64,000 nt of DNA, from positions 1,268,601 through 1,332,600 of the forward strand of contig CM024173.1 of the NCBI GenBank assembly GCA_013433145.1, written 5' to 3'. The stretch is from Ascaris suum. Taxonomy: Eukaryota > Nematoda > Chromadorea > Rhabditida > Ascarididae. The first letter of the stretch is position 1. Each line of letters starts with the position of its first letter. Below are positions 12,401 through 25,400 of the stretch, piece by piece. Under the pieces are notes generated by a model, which saw nothing but the letters and a program-made list of their open reading frames with translations, did no database searches and was not told the origin of the DNA. The translations under genes and the position numbers were made by a program.

Positions 12401-15400
12401 CAAATTCAAAGTTTTTTTTCCTGAATTGTTGTATCATTACGCTGCCGACCATTACGGATATGAATCTTCGTCTTCATTCTCGAGAATCAGGATATATGTG
12501 ATCTAATGCAGTCAGTGCTAGTGGATAGGCTGAACGATGATTTAAACTCATAATAGGATAAACTATCGAATGAAATTTTCGAAAATTACAACGAATCTTG
12601 ACTTGATCGACTCTAAATTCCACGATCTAAATAATAGGATAAAATCTACTCTAAATTCAACTCATCTAAGGTAGAAACGATCTAAATCGATCGACTCTAA
12701 AGAATTGCTACCATCAATTCCACGCGGTAATGAGTTGAAATTACACCTTTTCAAACATGCAAACTTTAAAATCAACATCTTCGAAGACTCTTAAAGAGTT
12801 CTGAGACAACCCAACCGCTTCTAAATGACGTTTCTACCTTAGATACCTCTACACCACGAGCAACGCTGCTTCAACCGTCGTGGCAATGAGGGTAGGAATG
12901 TCTATATAGACCATGCAGCTAGCAGGGATTGCAGAGATCTCTCTTCAATAGGAAGGTCATCCTGTCTCCGTCAGACCTCCATGGGACATATCTGCGTTCT
13001 AGAAAGAACATTGGAACGTCAAGCGGTTTGAGTAGGCAAACATACTCCCTGGATAAAACAGGACGGCAGTTTCATCGAATAATGTTTCGAGGGTGGGATT
13101 TGGAAAAAAGACGCCGTTTTCGGAAAAGGAGACATTCAGGAGCGCTTTCCTATTTTGCTTCCAGGTACTCTCATGTTCACGGGCTGCTGATAGTCCGACC
13201 GCATATCTACTCTGTACACAGGTTGGTTGTAGCATCAAGTGGAATGCGACTACCTTTTATTCGAGTCCAATCAGTATGCAACTAAAATAACGACTACGCA
13301 TCAACAACAAGTATAAATTAACCTGATCTCCTTCTTTGTATGCGTTAAATCTGTTGATACACTCATCGTAGAAACCATAGGACATCGATGTGTTGCCATC
13401 TTCATGATTCCCACGTAGCATATATACTTGAGTTGGATATTTAATCTTGAGGCATAACACCAGAGAGATCGTTTCAATTCCCTTAAGTTGTTAAACGATT
13501 GTTTGAAATGAACTTTTAGACACGAAAAAATGATGCTCTACTCCACGTCATGTTTTAGGTTGCAATATTTTAAACGTCACCCCTTTTAACTCTCTGATCA
13601 AAAATTGTGGAATAATGGTCAACCGGAACTATCCGACCAATGACTAGTCGGAACAAACCACCTTACCTTCGTCACTTGCATTGGCCCACCTTTTAGCCAT
13701 TGTTCTGATAATGCTGACCACGACACTCTTCCCTTTCATTCCTTCCTCTTGACTTTCTTTTATGTCAGCGACCTTCCCATTGCGTGAGCTAACCTTTCAT
13801 TATTTTGAGGGATTTCAAAGATATCACTTCTATCCCCTTGCACACCTCCAGATACAAGTTTATTCCACGGGTTATTTCTAACCGAGCTACCTGTCCTAAT
13901 CACCCTCATTCTGTTCCGTTCTGTACTCTATGACAACCTTTTTGCTCCGGCAGGCTCTCTTAAAATTCCCTTTGTGGGCTTCAGTGTTATGCCCAACTCG
14001 TACGGCTCTCTGGGTCCTTCGGCGCATGCTCGCAGCCACTCGACAGCTGGCAGAAGCATCTAGCTGAATGCGTTTGCATGCGTCGCCTCTCAACAACGAG
14101 ACTTTCCTAGACGTTGGTAAAGCTGCACCAGCCAGCATAAAATATTCTTCCAAGCCCGTAGGCCTGTTTCTGAGGCAGATAACTCTTCGCCTAGATATCT
14201 CTTCGGTCTCTTTGCTGGCAGCAGCTACTCGTGATTACTCCAAGGTGTCCTATCGTAACAGCTTTTTCACTGCGATGATAAGCGGCCCAACCCCTCTGCT
14301 GTTTTCGGCTCGTTTCGATAGGCTTTGATAAACAAAACAACGTTATTAATAACCATGTGATAATTTAATTCTTCTCCATTAACCTTTATGCCTATGCTGA
14401 GCCTCGTCCTCATAAGTTCCTCCTGATACAGCACTAAACAGCTTAAAATGTATGGAACCATCTCGTTTACTTTGATCTCCTTGCATTTAAATGAGGACGT
14501 AGGAATAGAGCAAACTTGATTCCGTCGTCTCTTCTTCGAGAAACTTACTGGAAGCGAGCATGTGTCGACTATGCTGTGATCGCACTAGAACGATGCAAGT
14601 TCTCTTAATTGATATTCGGCTAGAACAGTGCACAATTTGTTGTTAATCTTTGAGGTTAACAATTTGTATACGTTAGATGGCGAGCTTATATGTAGATAAT
14701 CCTTCCAGTTATCAAGATTGCCTTTATATTCTCTTGAAGTTCTTCCGCTAGCAATTCTTTCCTTTTTGAATAGTCTCTTAGCACGCGTTTTTCACGCTTT
14801 TGCAGCAATACTTCAACGATCATTTTGTTCTTTCTCGCCGCTTTATTGCTTTTCATAATTGAGCGCTTCGAGTGTATTGCGATAAGGTGCTAGTGAAGAA
14901 CCTCATAAGATCAACGAGCCAATAGCAGTGAAATTTGGAATTTCATATAGTGAGTGACCGGTTCCATGATGTGCACGAACAAGTGGAATATCGCGCACAC
15001 GGGACTCTAACTTCTCTCATTTTTCCTACTTGAGAAGGTCTATTCATTCCCTCCCTTTCTGTCTTATACTATAAATTTGCCGATGATCGTTTTTGTCTTC
15101 TGAACGATAAGCGACTCATAGATGAGATGCAATAAAATATCAGTGAAGAACGATAAAATTGCGATCTTCACATGCACAAATGCATTCATTTTCAAGAATA
15201 CCTCATATCTCATTGATGGGTATCCATGAACGAAAAGTGATATATCACAGTGTCTCGGTTCACTTATCTTAAAGTATGCGGTGTATATCTTTCATTTCAT
15301 TTCAGTCTCTTACATTATTTTTATCCATCTATGTTCAGATGTGAAGAGCACTTTATACGAACACCGACGGCATCCTACATAATCGCCATCCAAACAATAT

Positions 15401-18316
15401 GTGAACAAAATAAACAGAAGCACGAGTAAAATATAATGCAAAATTGATTCCATGGTTCATACTACGAAACACTCACCTTTCCACCATGGCGTGTTGTTCT
15501 GGCTACCCTCACCCATGACGCTCTATGTAAACCTCGTTTCTCTCTCGATCGTCTGCAGCAGTACTATAGCCTCATTCGTATTTGCAGTCATTCATCCACT
15601 GATCTCGAATTGAGTATGCCTTAGAAAATACCACTAGTTCTATTGAAGTGAACTGTACGTACCGCTTTAAAATAAATTCTGCGAATGTTATTGCATTATC
15701 CATGGAATTCCAAAGTTAGGTACGTCCTGGTAATTACCTGCACTCCTCGATCAACATAATCGCCAAGGAAAAGATACGTCTGCGTCTGGGGAGGTCCACA
15801 TGCGTAGAATATCGTTCGTAAGTCACGAAATTGACCGTGCAAATCACCACATACCATTATTGGGAGATCTTCACTGAAACGTAAAAGCCTAAACATTTCA
15901 TCGAGCTGTTCGTCACCTTTACCTCCCAAATAATGCATCATTGATTAACTGTGTTCTACAAGGATTTCCTGTCACATAGTATTTACCAACAATCCTACGT
16001 CGTATCTTTCAAAAGCTGTTCCCATACTTATTTTATATGGCATAGTTTACCTTGCCTCCAGGAGATCTCAAATTTTTTTTAAAAAAAGTGAAAATAGGTT
16101 ATAGGATAGTAATATGAGAGCGCAAACATATGAAGTTTAGGGCTGGCTATTAGTTAACAGACTCTTATTTAAATCTTTCATCTTCTCTATCGGTCATGTG
16201 CAACGTTATTATGTTTTTATTTATTATGCCGCAAATTTCGCTGCGATAGAACTCTTTAAAAAAAACGAAAATTTGCATGAAGTTACCCCACCCCACTCCC
16301 TCCCTTCGGACTTCTACATACAATCACTCCGTTTGCATCGGCGGAAGTCATTTGCTACTCTATTTGAATAATCGAAGTGCTGGAGAGAGAGGGAGAGAGA
16401 GAGAGAGAGAGCGGAGATTTACATCAGACTGCGATAATGAATTTCAAATTCCAAGCTGAAAATTAGATCAACCTCGATTTATGACATCAACGTATGATAG
16501 TCATTCATCTACGCCATTTCATTTAAAATTGCAACTATGAGGCTTCCGTTGTTTATATTCAACGCGGATGGGAAATGCTCACATATCGAGTCTGATTAAT
16601 GCCTCTTGTTCGTTTAACGATTTAATTGCTTCATCACACAGCCTTATCAGCTCTTCGAATTTCAACTCCACTTTCATTATTGGTGCTGGCTCTGGCTCAT
16701 TCCTGAAATGTTCATATTCTTGCAAGCATAAACAATTGTCAACATAGGTTTTCAAAAATCACCACCGACTAGGCATATCGGAAGCCTTTGAGGGGTGAGA
16801 AGAGAGGAAATAAATGCCGACATATGGCTTCCTAGTATAGAGGGAAGGGAAACTAACGAACGTCATCACTGGAATCAACGAATGCGTAGTTGAACATATT
16901 TCTTTCTTTAAATTAAAGATTGTTCCTATGGTAACAACAAACACGTTTAATTCATATTCTCTGTATTGCTTAGAAGTTATCAGGTTTCCTTATTTAGACG
17001 TTTTCTTTCCTCTAAATTTAAATAGCGCGGTATATTTGAAAAATTACATCGCACCGGCAAAAGAGAATGGCTTTATGTTTTTTGATTGGCAGAAGCCTTT
17101 TTTCTTGCTGAAGGTTTTCTCCGTTTCTACTTCTGAATCGAATCCACTTTCGGGGATTCCCCTTAGGCCATCAGAATGCGTCGCGATTATGAGCCTTTTT
17201 CTTGCAAGTGAACGTCGGGCCACCAGTATGTTAATAAGTTAGGCTTTGAGAATACAGCATATATGTTTTTGCCGATCGAGGTTAGCCGAAACTTTCGGAA
17301 TTCCGAAGTGATAGGAAGATGAAAAGGACAGCGCAGCCTTAAGCGACCCGGGCTATAAAGCTGAAAGGAAAAGTGATGGTCATGCGGTGGGAAAGCTGGT
17401 CCATTCACAGCGATAGTCTCTGAAAGGCAAAACACCTGCTTGCTTTCGAACAGCCTTGAAAACCGTCGCCCTGCTTTGTTTCCTATACAAAGAGCTGACT
17501 GCAGAACCTATTTCCTCTTCAGGTGAGAAGTTTGCACGATCTAATTGAAAAAGCCATCTGCCGGTCTTATGAACTCCTGCTCTCGGAGTTGCTCGATTTC
17601 GTACCACCGAAACGGATTATCATGAATAAGTAGCTAAAATTGGAAGCCATAAGAAATAACTTGGACATGAGCGATTTTTTCTGCCACTATTTGGTCAAAA
17701 TGAGGATAAGCTACCTTGTAACATTGTCATTTCTGCCTCGCTCGAGGCTTTCAGGAACGCTGCTAGGGAGTTTTTGATCCAAAATATGCAAAATGACTAG
17801 AAATTAGTACGAATTCAAGAACATGAGCACGAGTAGTAGTTCTTGTATGGCTCCTGTTACCTTCATCTTTATTGCTCCCCCCCCCCCTCCCACCAACCCG
17901 AGTTGTTTTTGCACACTTTCGTGCAGTATTTCCAACGTTTCTCGTACGTTTCCATGGCAACCAGTTTTCTCAGGGGCTTTTAATAAACATTCATTGATGT
18001 ATTGGCTATGTGTAGAAAAACTTTATCCAGAACACCGTGTTACTTTAAGTGTCAGTATAGCCTAAAAGCGAAATCCGTCCCATCTGTTGTAAGTTCATAT
18101 TATCTTATAAGTTAACCTCTTTACTCTTATAGGCATCATAGGATCTCGAATCGGCTTCGCAGTCATAAGCCTCACAATCAATTCGTCTATGAAGGGATTT
18201 TCTTCGATATCCTCTGATGCCATCTCATTGTCCCTCTCCATTTGCGCGCTTTCTTCAGTGGATGAGCTCGACGTCGAATCGCTGCTGCCACTGTCTTGTT
18301 GATTTTTCGGACGAAA
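9418..18316 (-). CDS. PP1-like serine/threonine protein phosphatase
   Basis: Seven minus-strand exons join in phase: 18316-18117, 16702-16583, 15873-15738, 13481-13323, 11655-11533, 11206-11012 and 9669-9418 (stop). From the Met at 18241 the product is 369 residues; the open frame continues upstream to an acceptor at 18317, so a longer N-terminus is possible, or the acceptor is a trans-splice site. All PPP-family catalytic motifs are present in order: [31 protein letters not shown] and FSAPNY, giving the two-metal site residues. Exon 1 is Ser-rich and acidic ([15 protein letters not shown]). Similarity is to PP1 ([19 protein letters not shown]), but substitutions such as [16 protein letters not shown] and [18 protein letters not shown] place it among divergent nematode PP1 relatives rather than the GSP-1/GSP-2 type. 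The C-terminal tail is unlike canonical PP1. It is expected to dephosphorylate Ser/Thr residues; no partner can be deduced. Confidence 0.9.
12664..12844. repeat. Inverted repeat, 16-bp perfect arms, 181 bp overall
   Basis: ATCTAAGGTAGAAACG at 12664-12679 is exactly inverted at 12829-12844. It lies in the intron between PP1-like exons 13481-13323 and 11655-11533. The interior has repeated tctaaat words but no coding capacity. A non-autonomous DNA transposon (MITE) is possible; no clear target-site duplication was seen. Confidence 0.5.
14267..14483 (-). mobile_element. Decayed RTE-like LINE reverse transcriptase relic
   Basis: On the minus strand, starting near 14483, one frame reads QGD and shortly after HFKLFSAV, the RQGD...PKLF region of RTE-clade reverse transcriptase. 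After a frameshift the next frame reads [12 protein letters not shown] then VINNVVLF, matching the family pattern GIKxxGExLxHLRFADDxVLF. The catalytic FADD is replaced by residues ending in NN, so the enzyme is dead. The sequence sits in the PP1-like intron 15737-13482. A GC-richer, stop-broken continuation toward about 13650 may be the rest of the element, but I could not align it. Confidence 0.65.
16382..16412. repeat. (GA)n microsatellite
   Basis: About 30 bases of GA dinucleotides with two G insertions, in the PP1-like intron 16582-15874. Confidence 0.9.
17187..17607. other. GC-richer island with several open minus-strand frames
   Basis: This part of PP1-like intron 1 (18116-16703) is noticeably less AT-rich than its surroundings and is open in two overlapping minus frames, one reading [20 protein letters not shown]. 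No family motif, start or splice pair was recognised. An old transposon fragment is the likeliest explanation, because the neighbouring GC-richer intron patches contain LINE relics. Confidence 0.3.
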
Positions 18317-18337
18317 CTAAAATCTCACAGAATACAA

Positions 18338-18595
18338 CCTCGCATAGAAGTTATCACTGATCAATTTATAAATCCTCAGATCATCGGTAAAAAGCTCACA
18401 GGTACTGGCCAAATCATCCGTGATGCTATTCACATACACCAGGAATACGGTTGGGCATAATGCGCCCTCTTGTGGGACGCCACTTGCGACAACATGCGAT
18501 TGGTGAAATTGTGATCGCTGGTCGAAAATGCTTAAACAGAAATATCATGGATTATATCTAAATGGCTCATTAGACCGTAATCAGCTAGCAGCTCG
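18338..18595 (-). mobile_element. CR1/Jockey-like LINE reverse transcriptase relic
   Basis: Read on the minus strand, a frame from about 18520 gives VVASGVPQEGALCPTVF, then LVYVNSITDDLAS, then CELFTDDLRIYKLI. This follows the non-LTR reverse transcriptase pattern SGVPQGSVLGPLLFxxYxND...LFADDxKIY. The catalytic DD pair survives (FTDD), but several core residues differ. Upstream, in another frame with a stop between, ELLADYGLMSHLD resembles the KLxxYGI segment that normally precedes it. No endonuclease or 3' end is recognisable. It ends next to the first PP1-like exon, whose acceptor AG is formed by the TAG that closes this frame. Confidence 0.75.
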
Positions 18596-19712
18596 ATAGA
18601 CAACCATCAGACGACAATCGATAATTCAATTATCGCATAGAGACTCAAGTCCAGAAGGAAAATTCGAACTCTCAACGAAAGAGAGGTCGATATGATTTTT
18701 GCTCAAAATAACAACTCTTCGAAAATAATATGGCGAAAGTCGGTTATAACAACACAACGCAATGAGTTCAAAGACAACAGAGAAGAGCTATCATGAATTT
18801 CGCTCTATGTTCGAGCCAGTATCACTTCATATGTATACTTATCGAAAACCTACGACAATGGAAAAGCTGTCGGTGTGCCATCGAGTATTGCTGAAGACAT
18901 AATTTTGATCCAATCATAATATCATCGAGATCGGTATGCGGTATACTTTTTTCTTGATGTTCTAATGCAGAAAACGTATAAAACGTATGTGAATATGAGC
19001 GTTAAGGTAGGAAGAACAAACAATAGAGAAAATAAAAAAAAGGAAGAACAAAAACAACATATACATGAATAGTGTCCACATGAATAGAAGTCAAGCATCT
19101 CAACGTTGAGTACAATAAGAACAGCAACATGATGAAGGTCGAGAGTATTCAAGTGCAATTTAAAGATGCAGAAGTAGGTGCATCTATGATAGATCGCCGT
19201 TAGCCGTTTTTTTGATGACAGCCTCAGCAAAGAAAGTGTTGATCTGTAGGATGGTCACGAAATTTGCCGACAACCATCTTCGTTGCTCATATAAGCGCAA
19301 GCTAATCCCGTATCCTTTCAGCACTTATTGCGCTATCATTTCTTCAAAATGCAACATGCTCATTCCTATTTCTCGAATTGCTCACTCGCGTCGATAAGAT
19401 TGATAAGCAGTGAGCACATCAGTATAACGATGAAAAAACTCATAAGCAATCTCAAACTTCCATAAGTAAACATATGCAACCCTTCTGCTTCAAATTCTGC
19501 TCGACAAGGAATGAGTGCTGCGGTGATCACTGCATGTTTCCCGGCTGCTGGTCATTTTATTCCCGCTGCTGGTAATTTGTAAGATAGAGCAGTCGACCAC
19601 AGATCAGAACAGATTGGGATCTCTGCAAGGTGAGTGAAAAAAAAAATCCAAAGCTCACAGGCAGAACGAAAGATCGCTCAGCAAGGTTAACCTCAGATCG
19701 AAACAAGGAAGC

Positions 19713-19941
19713 TATAAAAGGGGCTAATGTGCTCACATTTTGTTTTCAGTCTTCAGTCTATAGATTTTAGAGGTCTCGCAGGGCCGAGTGGTTTTTACAT
19801 CAGGTCATCGGGAGCATGAAGAAGCCAGACCGTAGCGCGGAGCTCGCGGGGTGTGACCACGGATGGTCGTGCCGACGATAGAAGCCATTCTGGTGAACAG
19901 GCTCCTTTCGTTTGCACACTTAACTGCATGGGTACAATAAA
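19713..19941 (+). mobile_element. TATA box and AATAAA pair, possible solo-LTR core
   Basis: CTATAAAAGGGG at 19712 is followed by a GC-richer stretch with no open frame and then AATAAA at 19936, about 220 bases on. That spacing is typical of the U3-R part of a long terminal repeat. The intervening sequence contains GGCCGAGTGG, which also resembles a tRNA A box, so a tRNA-derived SINE is an alternative. No matching second LTR, TG...CA ends or primer-binding site was found. Imperfectly repeated cccgctgctgg words lie upstream at 19540-19580. Confidence 0.2.
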
Positions 19942-20887
19942 CTATTGTTTTGACGCCTATGTGGCCAGCAGGCTATCTGACTGTGCTTGAACACGAACTG
20001 CAGATCCTGACGGCAACTCGAAACGAGACCAGCCAAAAAAACAACCTCTGCACATTTAATCCCCTACAGCTCGTCATCTTTTTTTTCATAACATTTCAGT
20101 TTTTCATTGAGCAGCTTGAAATATATTATCTCGCATGCGTGAGCGCAAAATGGGCAGGTATTTCCTGTACTCAACCAGTTACTGAGCTCCCAAAATTTCC
20201 GAAGACCCCCCGCAACACTGGATCATCACCACAACAATGAAACAGAAAACCGCTAACTGCAAGAGAATCACTTGCACCTAACCTCATCAACCTTCGCCAT
20301 TTCGAAAAAGAGATGAATCGATGCAACCACTCGAATGATGAATATAAAACAACAAAAGAGAGAGTGATTGTAGTGAAGTCACTAAGAAATGTTGTATGCA
20401 AATTTACCTAATGAAATCACCAATATGCAAAAATTTTTACCCACATGTAATATGTTGCCGTCGGGTTGAAGTGACGATACATAATATCTGCAGAGTCCAC
20501 AGAAAATTAGCATCTGTTAGTCGTTTATTAGCTGGGTGTTTAAACACTCCCCCAATTACTTCGCCTTTCCAATTATCTCGAATGAGCAATGAGAGTCATA
20601 CTTAGAAGATTATGGCGAGCCGCTCCGAACTGTTGCAATGGAAAGTCGAACGAATGACAAGTGATGGCAAACGGTTGGCGGCCACTAAAAGAATGAAGTT
20701 TGTTCGGGAAATGCCAGATAACATTATGATGGGGGACGAAGGGAGGGGAATGCTAAAACATAGCTAACATTCGAAACATTTATGTGTCTGGCCTGCAGAT
20801 TGTCGGGATATGAATATAATAAAAAAATACCAGGAATGTGATGTTCAAGCTGAAAAGATTACCGAATTGGTTATTCGCAAATCTTAC

Positions 20888-21330
20888 ACGGAAGGCGTAG
20901 ATTTCTTGCCGTCCTCTAAGAGCTCCGACAGACTGCTCGAAAATACTCTTCAGATGGTCGGCGAAACCCGCATAAGGCTTATCAGAATAAATCATACATT
21001 GTACATAGAATTTGACTCATAGCACCTATTTGAAGCTTTTCTGACTCGCTGTATTATATCTGCCTCGGGAAGACTTATTACTTACTTTCGAAAAAAATCT
21101 TGGAAACTCACTTTATGGCAGAAGACTCCTTGGTATGTTAAAGAATCAAGACTCGTTAAGTCAAAATCGAATTCCCTCTCCACCAAAGTTTGGGAGGTTT
21201 GCCACACTCTGCCGCCAGAATAATTGAGTACAGCGATCCAGCCATTTTGATGAGTGGGTATGTTGGCGGGGAGGAGCAGCACTATGCATGACGCTGCTCT
21301 GTTTGGAATGTTCTTCGAAATAAAAAGCAC
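20888..21330 (-). CDS. Two weak candidate exons of an unrecognised gene
   Basis: An open stretch ending at 21112 (...LDSLTYQGVFCHK) is followed by a GTGAGT donor. A second open stretch, 20977-20888 (PYAGFADHLKSIF...EIYAFR), lies between an AAG acceptor and a GTAAGA donor, and both boundaries are in phase 0. Composition looks more coding than neighbouring DNA, but no family is recognised and no further exons were found. The FADHLKSIF words vaguely recall the linker of LINE proteins, so a transposon remnant is also possible. Confidence 0.2.
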
Positions 21331-24300
21331 TAATTCAAACCGTTCTAAAATTGCAAAACTCTTCTTTTATTTCGATCGGTGCCTTGATAAATTCTCCTGT
21401 GCATAAAGCAAAGAAAAATATTTTTCATCAAAGCATTTTTATGTACATAAAAAACTGAAATAAAGTTGATCAAAGCACAAAAGATCACAAAATGCTTTCG
21501 AGAGAAATAACTGCTTCGGGGTAATTGAGTAGAAAAATCGATAGTGTATTTCGTTTAGAAGAAGGATGGAATTTAGTGGCGATGTGATTTGTGATCGTCA
21601 TTCTTTTTTTTTTCCTCCTATGAATTTGTGGATGATTTTTGAATTAATTGTTATCGGATAATAAATATAGATATGTAAACGTTTCATCACCAAACAATCT
21701 ATGATGCGCAATTTCGTCGACACGAAAACGATGGCGGCGTCAGAACGTTCGGCGCTGAAATGTATTTCCTCTAAGTATGGACTATTCCCTTTCTATGGAA
21801 GGGTAAAACGATTTTCGCATCCCATACTGATCTGCTCATATACGTCCCACGATTTGAAAGAAAGATTGTCCAGATACAACTGTCATTCCTTCACATCTTC
21901 ACTTCCCGCAATTGAACACCTAGTCTCATGCATTAGACGCGAAATTCTTTGTTAAAGGCTCATATTTTCGCAGTGCAAAATAAACTGAAACGGAACGGAC
22001 AGAATAAATCATAAACCAGACTAAATACAACAACCAACATCAAGATCCCGAAAGGGCAGAATTTCTCTTCTCACTCTTCTTTTCCTCCATCAGTCACTTC
22101 ACGTATGACCCATTCAGCTCTACCGTTGTTTGCACACTATAGTGTGCATACCGAATTTTTCTCTGAATTTTATGATCGAATTTCACGCATTTCCGGCACA
22201 ATTTTCGGGATTTACACATTTCGGGATGAGGATATACCGTTGCAAAAATAAATGTTTCGCACTTATTACCAGCCGGTGGGTAATTTCATTCGGCATTGCT
22301 GTAAATTCCGTTGATAGTTGAGAGGCGTGACGTTGATGATATAGCGATTAGCAGCTCTTCGTTCATATCTTCATGAGATAATTTCTTTCAACATCGTTTC
22401 CAAACGAGCTAACATAAGCTAAATGCTCTAAAGAATGACAAAAATTCCAACATAGTTGCATCTTTCTCTTTCGGCTGTCATGAATGTATCCATGAATTTG
22501 TTATAGCGCTATGTGCTCAATTTATTATTGCAGATAGGCGTTTGCAAAAATTACAAATATCCCACTCAGCTGCTATAAATATGTTTGCATTTACGATCCT
22601 TTGCCACAAATTTACTCCGACGACGGTCGTACAACGCTCAGGAACCTTTCCTCAGTGTCATGTTAAGCATCTGCTTAGAAAGGACCAAAATATACCCATT
22701 ATCAACATTTCTTGTTTTTATGACGAATATACAAATATCGATCTGCTGACGATCTAGTCTTATGATAGGCTCCATCCAAAGTTGTTCAGTGAACATTATC
22801 GGATGAATTCCTATTTAGGCAGTCCACCTGTGATAATGCTGACAACGTAAATATTGCAAAAACATCTTGATAACTCCGGGTCTTGACACGCTATCTAGAA
22901 ATCAGAGACTTCGTCATATAAGCGTATTATAACGTGCTTTGGTTTTCGTTATGAGTGTTCCATACTTTTGAAAGATGGAATATTATTGGCTGCCGAAAAC
23001 AATGCCCTTTTATGTCGACATAATATCCTGCTCCATCATTGGTGGAATCCGAAGTGCTCAGAAATATCCATAAACGTATTTATGGCTGCAAAACGAATAA
23101 ATTGTGACCGCAGCAAAATCATTCAGTTTGCTATCACAAGTTGTTTGTGATCCATTGCAGAAATACTGCACCTCTCTGCAACTGCCGTTCTCTCTTTCTT
23201 GTCCCCTCTCCCACACCCATCCCCGCCGCCTTCCTTTCTCATCTTTCTTGTAATGTATAATATTGCTAGACCTTAACTGCACCTTAAATATATTTAAAAT
23301 ATTTCACTTGCATTGTCACGCAAAAGTCATTGGTGTGAAGGTGCTATCCACAGATTGCGACTTTCATTTCAGCAATATTTAAGTGGAGCGAGTGCATTAT
23401 GAGGGATCAATTTGTGAATTTATTCTGCGATATTGGACAGTCGAAATTTTTTAACGCATATCATATTGTGCATTGTTTTATTTCCTCTAAGCTATGCGAT
23501 GAGATTTATCCACTTCATTTAGCATCGAATTCGTTTCATTTTCGAGGGATTTCATAATCGAACGAAGTCATCGTCACGTTATGTTGTTGAGGTGAATAAG
23601 ACTCCATCTTTATCACTCGCATACGTTCATTTGATCTCTATGCCATAATGAATCCCGTATAACAAAACCTCTCGTAGATGATTTTTATCCTTCATTCATT
23701 TTTTCTCTCATTCTACGAAGAAATGCCAAATATAATATCAACTGGACAATACTATATGGCTATTCACAAATTTAGAATTTAATATCGAATCGGAAAAATG
23801 AGTTTATCGTTGCTATTCCCGGTTTATGTTATCATTCAAAACTTATATTTTTGTGCCAAAAAAAAAGATGCAAACCGCACATATATCCTGAAGTAGTGAG
23901 ATAGAGAGTGAAGGGCTGAGAGAGGGAAAAGAGGAGAGAGCGGCTGTAAACTTCTCACAGTGTTTCTAAGAAGCAGCGTGAGAAAATTGAAAATGTTTTC
24001 CTATTTTCTTTGCTAAAAATGATTAACTTTATATTAGAGGCATTCTAGTACATTTCCTTCAGTTCATATATTTAATACCATTGAAACTCTCAAACAACGG
24101 TTGTGGAAAAAGAAGAATGAAAACGGATAGCAATGATGAGTCGACATATTACGATTTTTCTGTTCATTGTATACACTCATAATAGAGATTTTATCTATAC
24201 ACTTGTATGTTTCTTTTCTTCTGTAACCTCTTCTCAACGCATACTTAAATTGTCTATTTTATTTTCCCATACTAACAGGGTTATGCGTTTCGTTGTGACG

Positions 24301-25400
24301 ATGGCCCGCGCATAACTCAGATGCACACGTCAACGGATAACGGCAGAAACGTGGTCGTCACCTTTTATTCGCATAGGCATTTTATTCTTGTCTTAAACCT
24401 ATATTGTTAACCTTTAATCTTTTAAAACCGGACTATTAATGCTCTCTTTATACTTTAGGCTTCTTATAACATCGTCTTTCTCTATAAAAACACAAGGAAA
24501 CATTTAACAAATAGACTGAATTAGGCCTATCGGTTTCTCCTCTCCTCCCCTCCCCCCCCCCCTTCCCCACCCACAGCCCCAATCCGAAAGCCTTCGAGTT
24601 TTAACCGTCATATTCTTTTTCCCGACGTGAATGCTCCATGTGAAATCTATTCTCTTTATGTGTTTTGATCTTATAAGTCCTCCTCCCCCTTCGTTTCCAG
24701 CATATAAGTTCTTCTCGAAGTGGCAATGCTTACGTCGCATTTCTTCTCGACTCAGTCACCATGACATCTCGGATGAAATCCTGTTCGCTCAAAATTCAAC
24801 AAAGTTTTTAAGTGGTAATGAAATTCGCTTACGTACTTGTTTGTTCGATCAGTTACATGGAAAAAGATCAAATGGACACTAGTTTGATTCCATAAACGAT
24901 TATCTTAAAGCATAGGAAGGTTCTTGCTTGTAGGTGTATAGGGTGCAAGCTTCACAAAGAGTCGCTCGTTCATGCCTACCCTTTAGCCAAAATATTTTAA
25001 AATTTTTAGAAGCAAGCATGCATATAATTTACACCTATAGAATTTCACTACGCAAGCGTTATCACACCTATGAGCTGAAAATGGTTTCCGGAAGTCACAC
25101 TCACTCTCATATATGCAAGTTATCGTAGCGTAATTTTGCGAAAAACTTCCGCAAAGTGCGCCGAATGAGTTGCGAGAATTAAGGAATCGGCTTTAATAGG
25201 AATTCAGCATTAAGAGTTGAAACATTCTTTCGAATAGTTTGCAAATTTTGTGAGTAAACGAATAAGAAGAGTGACTAGGATGGGAAGGATTCTTCAGAAA
25301 ACCGCCCAGTGTAACCTTGAAATAATATATTTTAAAATATAACCTTTTTTACGTAGTTTACTACAGTAAAATTTATTTGCATCTCGTCGGAAACACTTAC

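Noticed and set aside
19765..19830. tRNA-like A box GGCCGAGTGG
   Set aside because: No matching B box, acceptor stem or cloverleaf could be built; not called a tRNA.
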